A stretch of 64,000 bases of DNA, taken from positions 1 through 64,000 of the forward strand of contig JASANG010000443.1 of assembly GCA_030248215.1 (NCBI GenBank). Direction: 5' to 3'. Positions within the stretch are counted from its first letter, which is position 1, and each line of letters begins with the position of its first letter. Below the pieces are notes generated by a model. The model ran no database searches, had not been told where the DNA came from, and saw only the letters and a program-made list of their open reading frames with translations. Positions 12,171 through 22,515 of this stretch are shown here, piece by piece. This DNA is from Enoplolaimus lenunculus (lineage: Eukaryota > Nematoda > Enoplea > Enoplida > Thoracostomopsidae). The position numbers and the translations under genes are program-made.

Positions 12171-12625
12171 TTTTTAAACGCGAACCTGTTTAATAAAAAA
12201 TTATCGACAGATTTTGCTTTAAAACTCCGCCCTACAATTTAATACAGCGCATTGTTGCTGTTGAGCTGAGCAAACGCTAGAGCCATTTGAGAATACGGAC
12301 TACAAAAGCTTGAGATTTTGGTTCATAAAACGTAACAAAAAAATTTAAATTTAATAAACCAGTTTAATTATAGGTTCGGTAGTAATTGACGCCAGAAGCT
12401 CGTGCCGCAACAATTATTTTCGGTTTCATCAAACACATTTTTTCCTTTGATGGGCCGGCGGTTAATTGAAGTGCCAAAATAACCCGTTTACAAAGCGGAT
12501 ATATTTTTCGCGGTAAACAAAATGACGTTTATAAACAAGCAGCTTCGGAAAGGGTCAACGAGACGGGACACAACTTGCAATCCGTAAAATCAGTTGGACC
12601 AAGAGTGGATGATCACTCTTTATAA
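12171..12625. other. No feature recognised
   Basis: This stretch has no convincing exon. A TTTGAGAATACGGACTAC piece near 12280 looks like an isolated end of the TTCTCAAATGTG element family. Confidence 0.4.
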
Positions 12626-12626
12626 C

Positions 12627-12908
12627 ACGAGTGTGCTACTGGGTACATTCTGTGTATTAAACAATGTACCAGCACGCGGTGCATTTTTGTTCGACCCCCC
12701 AACCTCAATCAGGGGGGTTTAAGCAAGAGATTAACAGTATGCTTCAGTACACCTACCCCCCTTTAAACAAGGGTGGGTTACAATTTCCTCCTTTAACTAC
12801 GATATAAAACTGCATAAAGACCCCCTAAACAAGGGGGGGTAGGCCAAAAACGCAACGCGTGCCGGGTACATTCTTTAATACACAGAATGTACCCAGTTGC
12901 ACACTCTT
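12627..12908. mobile_element. Inverted-repeat element with GGGTACATTCTGTGTATTAAA ends
   Basis: The left arm reads CACGAGTGTGCTACTGGGTA then CATTCTGTGTATTAAA. The right arm reads TTTAATACACAGAATG then TACCCAGTTGCACACTC, a long near-perfect inversion. The interior includes short G/C runs such as CAGGGGGGTTTAAGC and GGTGGGTT. The element is about 280 bp, non-coding. A related fragment (AACGCAACGTGTGCCGGGTA) lies near 35775. Confidence 0.8.
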
Positions 12909-13000
12909 GTTAAGTCCCTAACCGAATAACAAGGGAGGAGGTACCCTTTGGAGAGTCCAAATAAATATCAGTCCCCCTCTTATTCGGGTCACTACAGTAC
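12909..13000. mobile_element. Fragment of CTGTAGTGACCC family element
   Basis: Only the right half is left: CCGAATAACAAGGGAGGAG, then TTATTCGGGTCACTACAG. It directly abuts the inverted-repeat element before it. Confidence 0.7.
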
Positions 13001-14017
13001 TTAAGAACAAAGTGATACTTAAGTAGGATTTCTGAAACCCAGCCAGTGTTTCATTCGGCAGGGAAGGAGCAGCCTCCTCCAATCTCCCCATTTGGGGGAC
13101 CCACCCTAAACGCCCAACCCCCCCACCCTGACCGGTTGAAACAAAATCCGCCGATGTTTTAAAATGCGTCTAGCTTCACCGTAGAGTTTGGCGGAGCCCA
13201 CATCCATGACTGCTATGGTACTGTCATCGGGGGTATTAAGTCCCATGAATTATACTTTAAAATACTTTAAATATGCCAAAATTGTTCAAGGATTTGAACT
13301 GTCATTTTTAAGTAATTGAACGCCTATATTTTATATCAATTTTTTGTTCATATTAAGGTTTTTAATTTCAGTTTAAGAACATATTCGCTGTAAAAGTTGA
13401 ATAGAATATCAATTAACCTATGTTTGCTTAAAATTTTGTTTATCGGTTTTAAAACTGGTGTTTGTATTGATTGAACATCCGTTCGCTATGCCCGGTTTGT
13501 TGACGACTTGACGTAGTCAGAATATTTGAAATTGAAACTACTTGGTTCAAAATTTCCACAGGGGGCAATCCTTTTTTAAAATCTGAAATATTTAAAACCC
13601 CCTTTACAAAACCCTACCAGTCTAGGTAGGAACCGGGACTTCAGACCTTTTCACTAATCAGCTGGAAAAGCGGGCTTCCCGAGCGGGGATCGATCTCTCA
13701 GCCTACGGATCCTTTTAAGCGAACACTCTACCACTGCGCCATGCAACCCGGTTCTCTAACTGCATTTTTCGTCGACTATGTGGCGACCGTATGCTGCCAG
13801 TTAGCATACATACAGTGCACTGCGCTATATTGCATGTGCACATAACGGACAACCATGTCTCACATGCTTACAAACCCCAAAAGTCGTCTACGGGTGACGG
13901 TGTACTTGTCGCACAGCGCTGTCAGTCCAATAAACGTGCACAAATTGTTAGTGCGTGCCGTACAGCAATTTATGCGCGTCATATGACGACGCGAAATGGC
14001 ATTAAAATAGTCGAAAC
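13001..14017. other. No gene seen; one tRNA-like relic within
   Basis: 13001-13650 and 13760-14017 have no recognisable exon. Open frames around 13800-14075 run into the next transposon and carry no known domain. The tRNA-like relic at about 13660-13752 is listed separately. Confidence 0.45.
13660..13752 (-). pseudogene. tRNA-like relic (possibly SINE head)
   Basis: On the - strand the sequence holds a good A-box-like motif, TGGCGCAGTGGTAGAG, then about 35 bases later a weak B-box-like motif, GAGATCGATCCCC. Stems are poor, so it is not an intact tRNA gene. A SINE head or a decayed tRNA copy are both possible. Confidence 0.45.
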
Positions 14018-14270
14018 TACTGTAAATTCCAATGAGCTGATTAATCAATTCAGACAGAGAATTAGTTATTTCTGATTATTTCTGAGACTTTAATAACAAT
14101 AAATATTACTTCACTCTGAGCTGATTTAATTCCAGGTCAGTTGATTAATTAAATTAAAATGTAGTCAAACAATTCTAGATTTCTGAGTTCTGAAAGACAC
14201 GAAACAGAGCACAGATTTCTGAGTGGATTCAACTCATTCTGAGCAGAAATCAACGGACTCGGATTTAAGT
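14018..14270. mobile_element. CACTGTAAATT family element (diverged right end)
   Basis: The left end TACTGTAAATTCCAATGAG is clear. The right side AACGGACTCGGATTTAAG is diverged. Interior motifs match the family. Confidence 0.7.
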
Positions 14271-15904
14271 ATATAGCGCCGCCCTAAACCTCAGATGGCA
14301 GTCAGCTGTTGTTGGCTGAGGATGTATACTGCGGTCCAGACAGTTTGCTATTCAATTTTAAATTGAAGTTCTTAAGAAAACCAGTCAAAAACGCTGTATC
14401 AGATTTCTGTGCGAAAAACTGTGACACAATCTTGTTGAGTTTAAATAGTTTTGATGTATATATGTATATATATTATATTATATATTATATATACATTACT
14501 AACCTCCGGCTTCACGAAAGAATCGACATCCGGTTCAGGCTCCGGTATTTTAACTTGCCAATTATTATTTATCAAAAACTTCCAAAAAATTTATACCATC
14601 ATTCGTATTTATGCCAAGTACCATCGAAGTGATTGACTTACTTTTACATATTTTTCTGTCACACATGTAAATGCAAATGTTTGCATGTGACCGTGTACGT
14701 TATCAATATTTATTGGGTTACAATAACGCCGGAATACCAGATATATAAATGACGAGTGTTATTCTAGGGCCGTAACAGAATATGTCTCAGGATATTTCTA
14801 TTATTCCCAAGGCTAAGACTAAACTTCAGTCTCCAGCGTAAAAATGGGTCTTTAACTAAGTATAAGCCTTAGAAAACAATAATGGCTAATCAGAGCCAGG
14901 TTTGGGCAGAGACAGGTCATGAAAAGTCTTGGTCCTACTAAACTTTTGGTCATCATCAAAAATAAAATTTTCAAAATAAATTAATAGTTGTAATGCTGTT
15001 TTTGTAGTTTTTAGTGTTTTTTCATAGTTATTTACTTATTAAAATGCTGATATTGGTAGATTGGAAATAAAACCATTGAGTTTCAATCCAAAAAAGGTTT
15101 CAGTGCATCTAGTGTTTCATCTGTATTTAACAGACTTTTTAAAACAAAGCATTCTACCGAAATTCCGATTCCGGTTGAAATTCCGCTAAATTTTGTGTTC
15201 ATATTCCGACTGGCTGCGATTACGATGCCGGAACCCTGATTTTGGGGCTACGCGTTTTTCAGATGATTTTGTTTGTCTTTATTAAGTAATTTTAGTTGTT
15301 ACCTTTCAGCTAATTATTTAAATGTGAGTGTAGTTGAAAACTTTGAGTTTTACTTTTAAACGAACGACAAAATGCAACCTTAAAATTGTATTTCATAGCG
15401 GCAAGCAGTGATGTTACCTTCACAAATTCTTAAATATAGCTCGATATTTGGTTTAACAGTATGTTTACTACAATGACAACGGCATTCCATAAAATTAGTT
15501 AATATTAAAAAAATCAGGGTCCTGTTGTTTATGGTTTCATAAGATTTCATACTTAAAGTTTTGAAATGATAAAACTGTTTAATTGCATTTAAATTAAGGC
15601 CCAGCTAAATCCAGTGGTTTTAAAATTGACAAACCTTCATTAATAGGCTAAGTTTTACAGCGTCAGTAGATCGCTAAACAATTTTTACTGCACCTGTAAA
15701 GCAATACATACATGCATACTGCAACAAAAGTCAAAAGTCATACGCTTTTAATTTTTAATAGAATTACTAAAACTTAATAAATTCCGATTCCGCTTCCAAC
15801 AAAATGTACTTCCGATTGGAACTGTGCTAATTTCATAACTTTAATTATAAACTTTACTTCATTTTAAAATCTGTATCAGATTTTATAATTTTTTTCGCTA
15901 AACG
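14271..15904. other. AT-rich DNA without a recognised gene
   Basis: A decayed TTAGGC-type element may lie at 14760-14890 (CTAGGGCCGTAACAGAATAT). A stretch at 15150-15240 with ATTCCGGTTGAAATTCCG and GCCGGAACCCTGAT resembles a decayed hAT-like element end. The remainder shows no exon with splice sites. Confidence 0.45.
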
Positions 15905-15997
15905 ATGAGTTTTCGACCAAGAAGCGTACGATATCCGAAACTACAGCGTGCCAGCGAAGCATACGAAATAGATACAGGGCTAAACAGTGAAATTGAG
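15905..15997 (+). CDS. Probable alternative first exon of the two-pore K+ channel
   Basis: An ATG at 15905 opens 31 codons (MSFRPRSVRYPKLQRASEAY, ending TGLNSEIE) that end at a strong GTAAGT donor at 15998. The exon ends in phase 0, the phase in which the first transmembrane exon at 25656 begins. No acceptor is visible directly upstream, so it reads as a start exon. The peptide is polar, fitting a cytoplasmic N-terminus, and begins M-x-F-R much as the 9745 exon begins M-F-R. Its assignment to the channel is inferred from strand, phase and the lack of another gene in between. Confidence 0.55.
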
Positions 15998-16029
15998 GTA
16001 AGTTTATGGCAAACTGATACCCACAAATA

Positions 16030-16431
16030 CTGTAGTGACCCGAATAAGAGGGGATAATAAGAGGGAAATTCTCATTTTGAGTTCCAATCTCAATAGGAGT
16101 CCGGATACGTAATAAGAGGTCGTAAGCGGATAGAGTCCTTAAACACTATATAGAGTCCATAAATGTCAATTATTTCTAATTGTCGTGCATAAATGACTCC
16201 AGAACCAAATAAATTAAGTTCGAAACTTTAAAACGAACTTAAATTTTGTAAATACATTCCTAAATATAACCTTGCATTATCGCTCAAGCTTTTAATATAA
16301 GACACACGTTCAATTCAAAGGCGGCAGACGGAGGCTTAAAAATAAATAACAGTCCGTAGCCGAATAACAGGAACGTGCCCTCTGGAGAGGCCAAATAAAT
16401 ATCAGTCCCCCTCTTATTCGGGTCACTAGAG
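16030..16431. mobile_element. CTGTAGTGACCC family element
   Basis: It begins CTGTAGTGACCCGAATAAG and ends CTTATTCGGGTCACTAGAG, with TA flanks; about 402 bp. It sits just 30 bp after the donor of the 15905 exon. Relative orientation is opposite to the copy at 9029. Confidence 0.85.
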
Positions 16432-16647
16432 TACAAACGGATAATGTTCGACTGTGATTACAGAACGAATTTTTCTGTTTAAAATTGAAATCACCGTGAA
16501 AAGTTAGGAATTATTTTATTATAAAATATACATTTTTATTTATATTTGCAATCAAAAAGTTTACAGCTTCATGCTCGAATTTTTAAAATTTCAAAGTCAT
16601 TTCATAGTTTAAAGTTGAATTGAAAGTTCTGGGACGAGAAACCATAC

Positions 16648-16920
16648 TTAACCCCTTGTCACATAGAGTTGTCTATAGGCAACTCAGCGCAGTGTATATA
16701 CGTTAAATAATATATATCGCTCCGTGTTTAACAATTGCAACACGTATACATAGTACTAAATCACCTCAAGACGTGAGAGCCCCCTCGGGCTCGAGCGTCA
16801 AGCTCGTATAGCTGAGTGGTGACGGTATACGCCTCCCACTCCAGTCACTGGAGTTCGAATCCTAGCATAAAAGTAGGTCTCTCGGGAAATAGAAAATATT
16901 CATGTGATAAAAAGGGTTAA
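16648..16920. mobile_element. piggyBac-like short element (TTAA ends) with a tRNA-like core
   Basis: The element is bounded by TTAA on both sides. Just inside are CCCCTTGTCACAT on the left and ATGTGATAAAAAGGG on the right, an imperfect inverted pair. TTAA targets with CCC/GGG termini are the hallmark of the piggyBac superfamily. The interior holds a tRNA-like segment at 16801-16870. Copies occur at 24662, 46532 (inverted) and 53758 (partial). No transposase. Confidence 0.75.
16801..16870 (+). pseudogene. tRNA-like sequence inside a piggyBac-like element
   Basis: An A-box-like motif (TAGCTGAGTGGTGACGG) is followed about 35 bases later by an excellent B-box-like motif (GAGTTCGAATCC), the spacing of an RNA polymerase III tRNA promoter. 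The T-arm and acceptor stems do not pair well. A different perfect hairpin, ACTCCAG/CTGGAGT around TCA, covers the anticodon-T region. I therefore call it tRNA-derived, not a working tRNA gene. Confidence 0.55.
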
Positions 16921-17408
16921 TACACTTATTGCTCAGCGTTTTTGAAAGTTTCAAAGCCTGTTAGAAAACTGGTAATAATTTCAGGTTACCTTCAAGGCAC
17001 CGCGCCACTGATACACTTGTGTAGTATATTTTAACTTAATTTTGAATTTAAGTTCAAAATTAGGATCTTACAAAAGAAATACTTCTTGAGCAACACAATC
17101 TATTGCCCGAAAAATTTAAATTAATAGGAAACCACAGCTGCACGCTGTAGCCAAAAATCTTCAGTGTCCATCACACTACCCCCACCAAAACAAGTAACCT
17201 CGGTGTGCACAGGATATTGTGGAATTTGCGATACTTTGAATATTTTTAAGTATTCTTTATAATATTTGCACCATCTGGTGTTGGCAATACAAGATTTGTG
17301 CTTTTTTGGTTCAATTTTCGATTAAGTAGATTATAGGATTAGATAAGCGACCGCTAGCGGGCAAACATAAGTTTAAGGTGAAAATTTGTTTGGTGTAAAA
17401 ATCAGCTG
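16921..17408. other. No feature recognised
   Basis: AT-rich sequence with no exon-like frame bounded by splice sites and no element ends that I can identify. Confidence 0.4.
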
Positions 17409-17637
17409 TTTATGTAAGGGTTGCGCTATACTTTTTTTAACGAGCACCGCCGTCCGGCGCCGTCTGTCAGCCGTACGGCGCCGTCTGTCAGCCGTACGGC
17501 GCCGTCTGTCAGCCGTACGGCGCCGTCCGTCACCGTGCGGTATTATACGCAAATAACTCACGTACGATAACGTATGGTAACGCACGGTTACGGACGGCGC
17601 CGTACGGGTAACGCACGAAGTATAGCGCAACCCTTAA
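17409..17637. mobile_element. Inverted-repeat element with GC-rich 21-bp internal repeats
   Basis: The left end AAGGGTTGCGCTATACTT and right end AAGTATAGCGCAACCCTT are a perfect 18-bp inverted pair. Between them lie four copies of a 21-bp unit, GCCGTCTGTCAGCCGTACGGC or close variants (17460-17530), then a diverged mirror half. It is far richer in G+C than its surroundings. The right half CGGACGGCGCCGTACGG partly inverts the left. Non-coding. Confidence 0.85.
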
Positions 17638-18211
17638 GCTTAACGTATCCACGCGCTCAGAGTATAGCGCATCTCTTAGCGTCCTGCCGAAAAATTGGCC
17701 ATCATACGTACCAGACAACAACGTAAAACATGGCTGAATTTTTTATTGTTTAAAAAAGTGACGTTTGGCTTGATATGAAAATATTTATTCAACAAGTCTC
17801 TTTACAAGAATTATAATCTCAGCGGCTAACATTTTTTGTCTAAAAATACACCGCTAATTAGTATTATAACCTAAACCCAATAAGTGTTTACGGTATCTGT
17901 CTGAATGAAAAAGCCAACAAAATAGACCATATGTTCGTTCCCTGTCTGGCAAAAGAGCCCGACTAGAAAATTAGACCGTTTCAAAAAGTAGTTTAGTTGA
18001 CAATTGCGTTTATAAAGCTTTGCATTGTCTTTTAGATGTATTGGCTTAAGTTTAGCCAGTACTGGCTTAAATAATATAAATTGCAAAAATATTTAAGACC
18101 AAAACTGAATCGATTATTGTTTTTGGCGATTTTAGCAACATTTTAGTTTAACACTTTTTGTCTGACCTCTCGCACGATTGCCCTCTTGATTTAAAAGTTT
18201 CGGTCCATTTA

Positions 18212-18355
18212 AAGATCAGGGGCGGTACGTTTTTCTTGAGGACATGAATAGAATAAGATTAAGGTTTAGACAATTTTTTTGCTTGGCTTAGGCTTTTAGG
18301 CTTAGGCTTAGGAATAAGCTTATAATACTGTTACGCTCCTGTTCTTAACATTGGC
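18212..18355. mobile_element. TTAGGC-bearing element (inverted orientation)
   Basis: The left end GATCAGGGGCGGTACGTTTT and right end GTTACGCTCCTGTTCTTAAC (followed by ATTGGC) flank a run of GCTTAGGCTTTTAGGCTTAG. This is the reverse orientation of the copy at 9832. Confidence 0.75.
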
Positions 18356-18413
18356 GAAAGATTTAAACACACACACACACATATATGTAATATACATTTA
18401 TATTATGCATTAT

Positions 18414-18812
18414 CAGGGTTCCAACAGGAACTAAATGTTGCCAAAACAGGAACATGAACAGGAATTGAATCTCTTTGCAGGAACTGGAATTTGAAAAAAA
18501 ATTCGTCACCGAATTACTGTTGGCCATTTTAGAAAACTTGGCAAAAAATGTTTGGGTAAATTTTCAGCTATTTCATCATCAAATTTTGCGAAAACTCAGA
18601 ATCCAGCATAGACAGTTTATTAACAAAATTGAAATAATTGCAAAAACACTCGTTTGCGAATAACAAATTATTACAGACAAAGTTTCCTGCATTTAAATGA
18701 TGGTGAATAATATGGCACAAAAGCGGAAAATTTTCGGGTCCGGCAACTTTGAATGCAGGAACATAAACAAAAACAGGGATTGAATTTTTGCAGGAACTCC
18801 GGTTGAACCCTG
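18414..18812. mobile_element. hAT-like non-autonomous element
   Basis: It starts CAGGGTTCCAACAGGAACT and ends CCGGTTGAACCCTG, inverted ends that begin with CAGGG as in hAT transposons. The interior carries degenerate AGGAAC/GTTCC repeats. Flanks do not show a clear 8-bp duplication. Frames within are short and unlike a transposase. Confidence 0.65.
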
Positions 18813-18944
18813 ATATATACATATTTCGTATTTTGGCAATTTTTCATCAACTGCATCGTGTATACGTGCCAAAAGCCAAAAGTCTAGAATGAATTTTTTG
18901 CGGCACAAAATTTAGCATTCAACAACAAAAACGCAAGTTTTGCA

Positions 18945-19095
18945 AAATAGGGAGTCAAATTCACTCTCTGGGAAATTTCAGTGAATCGAATTTGACTTTG
19001 GCGGAGTCGAATTTTGACTCAGTCTGTGTAGTCAGGAAAAGCCTATATCCCAGAGAGTCAATTTGACTCCCTATTTTTGTGGAGCAGGGAGTTTG
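18945..19095. mobile_element. GAGTCAAATTGACTC family element
   Basis: AGGGAGTCAAATTCACTCTC on the left is inverted as CCCAGAGAGTCAATTTGACTC on the right in part (core GAGTCAAATTNACTCTC). Copies at 19373-19560, 30077-30290 and 39330-39440. Non-coding. Confidence 0.65.
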
Positions 19096-19244
19096 AAAAG
19101 GTTTGGGGGCCAAAAAATATTTGACTCGGTTGTAGAGAGATAAAAATCGAAATGTTCGCTTGAAGTCCACCCAGTGTTTGAATATTAATATGTCATATAA
19201 GTCATGTTATTCCTTGGTCATATTGGAACCGACGCGTTACAGTT

Positions 19245-19268
19245 ATTTACAAAAGAAACCGTTCAGGT
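19245..19268 (+). CDS. Possible small exon of the two-pore K+ channel
   Basis: Between TTACAG (possible acceptor, ending 19244) and a strong GTAAGT donor at 19269 lie eight codons, LFTKETVQ, in phase 0 on both sides. It would fit between the 15905 exon and the 25656 exon. Alternatively the same frame can be opened by an ATG at about 19206 (MLFLGHIG...), making it a third first exon. The strong donor is the best evidence; the 5' boundary is unsure. Confidence 0.4.
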
Positions 19269-19372
19269 AAGTTTTATACGTTAATGTTTGGCGACTTGTA
19301 GTTGGCATTTAAGTATTTATTAATTAGCCCTTGTTATCATTATTTCATGCAATATCATGCGTACACCAGCAC

Positions 19373-19560
19373 TGTAAAAACGGTGCGTCAAATTAACTCT
19401 CTCCGTAATACGCTCTACGGGACTACACAAACGGAGTCAAATACAACTCCGCCATAGTCAAATTCGACTTACTTAGTGACTCGGGTGAGTCGAATGTAAT
19501 TCTGGCGTAGTCGAATTTGACTCAGTTTGTGTAGTTAGGAAAAGCCTATTTCGGATTGAT
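19373..19560. mobile_element. GAGTCAAATTGACTC family element
   Basis: It opens with GCACTGTAAAAACGGTGCG and GTCAAATTAACTCTCTCC, and closes with a GGAAAAGCCTATTTCGGA segment. Repeats of GGAGTCAAAT and ACTCAG pair internally. The right border is blurred. Confidence 0.55.
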
Positions 19561-19594
19561 CGCTACAGTATAAATTTGAACAAAATGCAAACTG

Positions 19595-19812
19595 TGGCAC
19601 TGTAAATACCAGTGAGTTAGCTTTTAATGAGTTGAATCACTCAATTGGAGTTTATAGGACTATCAGAACTCAGAATTCTGAGAGTTGATCCAACTTGTTC
19701 TGTGTTAATTAATTGACTTGTCTGGAGTCAACTCCACTTAGACGAAGAATCAACTCGAGTCAAAGCAGTTAATGTTCACTGTTGTTATTACTCAAAAATA
19801 GCTAACCCGACA
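19595..19812. mobile_element. CACTGTAAATT family element, right end lost
   Basis: The left end CACTGTAAATACCAGTGAG is present and the interior follows the family pattern as far as AACTC..CTAACC. The usual right end TTTACAGTG is not found. Confidence 0.6.
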
Positions 19813-20043
19813 TCTGAACAAGCGAAAATTTTTTATCTCTGCAAGGCGGGCCGGGCCCCGGCTTGGGCCCAAACTTTGGGCCCGAGAGCCGAAATATATC
19901 GGAGCAGTGCGTGACTTCTTTTTGTCCCATGAGTCCATTAAATAGGCCACTGGTTTGATATTGTAAAATGATTTAGATACGTATTTTTTAACCTTAATTC
20001 GTTTCCATTTTCATAAATACTGCTGTCATGGAGTAGCAATCAC

Positions 20044-20294
20044 TGTAAATTCCAGCGAGTTTATTAATCAGCTCAGCTAAAGAGTTAGTTGTTTTTGAGT
20101 TAATACCTGTAAATATTAACTCACTCTGAGTTGAATTGATTCTTACTCTGAGTTCAGTTGATTCCGCGCAAGTCGAATAATTAAGTCAGAGTGAGTTTTA
20201 TTGACTCCGAATTCTGAGTTCTGACAGTCCTAACTTAGACTGAGTGATTCAACTGTCATTCTCAGTTAAATTCAACTCACTGGGATTTACAGTG
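20044..20294. mobile_element. CACTGTAAATT family element
   Basis: The ends CACTGTAAATTCCAGCGAG and CTGGGATTTACAGTG are inverted. Length about 251 bp; non-coding. Confidence 0.85.
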
Positions 20295-20621
20295 AAGGAT
20301 GTTGAAAAGTAGGGTAACGTTCCGCGAAAATTTCGAAGGAGAGTTTCTTGAGTTCTTAAATCGTAATCATTTGCGCATATGCGGATGTAGAAAGTTTTGT
20401 GGTCCACTGTACTAACAAGCGAGCTTGTTGGTTATATAGAATATCGAACTACAGACGTTTCTGCTGCTACTTCAAGAAATCCGTTAATTACTGGCGTAAA
20501 AACACAGTGTTACTTCTATTGTTATCCAAGCTTTCTCAACGCGTGTTTGATATATAAGCTATTACGGAAGAATCTGACCGACATTCTAGTGAAGGTGGTA
20601 ACGTGGAAACCGGTGTCATGA

Positions 20622-20840
20622 AAAAATCCCCCCCATAAAAATTTGCCCCCCCCCCCATAAAAATATGCCCCCCCCCCCCATAAAAATTTGCCCCCACCCC
20701 ATAAATATTTGCCCCCCCAATAAAAATTTGCCCCCCCCCCATAAAAATTTGCCCCCCCATAAAAATTTGCCCCCCCCCCCCCCTCCGGACAAATTTTCAT
20801 ATGACAATTTATCCGGGAGGAGGGGGGCAAATTTTGATGG
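20622..20840. repeat. Tandem array of about 20-bp units, CCCCCCATAAAAATTTGCCC
   Basis: About eight units of a 19-21 bp repeat, varying in C-run length, extend from 20622 to about 20785, then partly invert (GGAGGGGGGCAAATTTT at 20818). G runs on the - strand alternate with AT-rich spacers. Frames through it (P-P-P or G-G-G rich) are products of the array. Confidence 0.9.
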
Positions 20841-21009
20841 GGCCAAATTTTTTCATAACACCGGGATTCGCAGCCTTTTGCATCCGTCTGTCGTTGGAGC
20901 TCTTGTGACTCTGTACGAAGCTGCATTGAATAATATTTGGTGAAATATGAAAAATAGTGTTTATGTTTATATGTTTAGTGTTTTGTTTTTTGTTCTGAAC
21001 CAAATTGCC

Positions 21010-21125
21010 GGACATGGGCCCAAGCGGGCCGGACCCGGATTGAGTGTGACGGGCCCGAGCCGAACCCGGGCCCAAGTGGGCCGGACCCGGATGGAGTGTG
21101 ATGGGCCCGAGGCGGACCCGGACAC
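21010..21125. repeat. GC-rich GGGCCCAAGCGGGCCGGAC repeats
   Basis: Two copies of a roughly 45-bp unit with the core GGGCCGGACCCGGAT lie at 21023-21095. A related GGGCCCGAGCCG/GGGCCCGAGGCG motif follows each. A similar GGCCGGGCCCCGGCTTGGGC stretch is at 19850. I cannot place it in a family. Confidence 0.6.
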
Positions 21126-21406
21126 CCTAAAAATCACACCGGTTTCAACCCTGATTCAGACACAAATATATACATATACAAACGTAAGGGTTACAAAATT
21201 TGTCACTGTGGCCGGCCTATTGTACATTTTTCACGTAATATAAACTGTTTGTTCTTTTAAAACCTAAGAAATCTAAAAATCTCTTTTATAATTCAATTTT
21301 CAACAAGCAGTGAATATATTTTAAGTATTAAGTACTTTTTTATTTCTCCCTTTCATTCGAGAGTTTACAAATGTTTTAATACTAATTATATAATTGAATT
21401 TAAGCT

Positions 21407-21678
21407 CTGTTCACACGTGCAAGTTTTTGTTGCGAGAACTTGCAGCTGTATATTGTGCACAGAACTTGCATTTTTGCATCAGCCAATGATGAAGCGGCTG
21501 CAATAAATTCAGTGAAATTGCATGATTATTCAAACATGTGAAGTAAATTCGTAACTATGGTTTGTAGTGAATTATTTGCTGCTGCAAGTTTTTTGAATGG
21601 GATTTTGGATAAAACTAGCAAGTGCAAGTTGCAGCTGCAAGTTCTCGCAGCAAAAACTTGCACGTTTGAATTGGGCTT
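21407..21678. mobile_element. TTCACACGTGCAAGTTTT family element
   Basis: The left end CTGTTCACACGTGCAAGTTT and the right end AAACTTGCACGTTTGAATTG form long inverted repeats. The internal AACTTGCAGCTG motif is also mirrored (CAGCTGCAAGTT). Length about 270 bp. Copies: 38353-39066 (expanded), 46895-47008, 49265-49333 and 62050-62285. Confidence 0.85.
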
Positions 21679-21889
21679 TAAAGTATCAGTATTGAAAATA
21701 AGGTTGCTAACTTGAATTCAGAATGTTTATGCATGGGATCCTCTGATTGATGTTATACCCAGCACTATTATAACACATTAATAGTGTCCTAAATTCCCAA
21801 ATTAGGATACCAGGATGTTAAAACGTTAAAGAATCATTTTACGATTGCCACCAATGTATTGAACATGGCCGTAGAATTACACACAAAAA

Positions 21890-22115
21890 GTATTTCTGAA
21901 TTTATTCAGAAAAGTGTTTTCTGTGGCAAATCTGAAAAGTTTCGCTGATATTTAAGACAATTTTTCTTAAAATAACTGGAAAACGTTTATTTTCAGACTT
22001 CATTTCAAAACGTTTTTTGAAAATATTTCTGTTATAACAGGAATACTTTTCAAGTGCACCTTGCTAATCGTATTTCTCAAATGTAAGAAATTTTTTCTTA
22101 AATATCAGAAATATT
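21890..22115. repeat. Small imperfect inverted repeat built on TTTTCTGAA
   Basis: AAAAGTATTTCTGAATTTATTCAGAAAAG at the left and AAATATCAGAAATATTATTTT at the right mirror each other loosely, with repeated TTTCTTAAA between. It may be a short element; its ends are not sharp. Confidence 0.35.
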
Positions 22116-22515
22116 ATTTTGAGTGTAGTATACGAGCATATTCCTAAGCTTAAGAGTAAGAACAATCTTAGGTATACCATACCCTACGCAGAAGCAAAAA
22201 ATAGTCTAAAGCTTAAGTTTATTTTTTATTGCAGTCCCGCTGAAAAACGGTTCGCCCCTGATCTTTACATGATCCACAAATGGTGGCACGCGTTGTGTTT
22301 ACAATATATTAAAACTCAATCCTTTAAGATGTAGTTTTAAACTTGTAACTACTATACAGTTGCTGGATACAGTTGAAAATACAACTAAAGTTTGATCTTT
22401 GAATATGAAACGGTGTTGAAATTCTGATAAAAATAGTTATGCAACATAATATCATAACAAATAATATGAGTACCAAACTCATGGTATACAGAGCCATTGT
22501 AGCGAAAAGTTTGCA

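Noticed and set aside
16801-16870. An intact serine or leucine tRNA gene
   Set aside because: The A- and B-box motifs are good but the acceptor and T stems do not pair; the sequence is shared by several copies of a TTAA-bounded element.
20522-20943. Glycine-rich and proline-rich frames
   Set aside because: They are caused by the CCCCCCATAAAAATTTGCCC array and are not bounded by plausible starts or splice sites.
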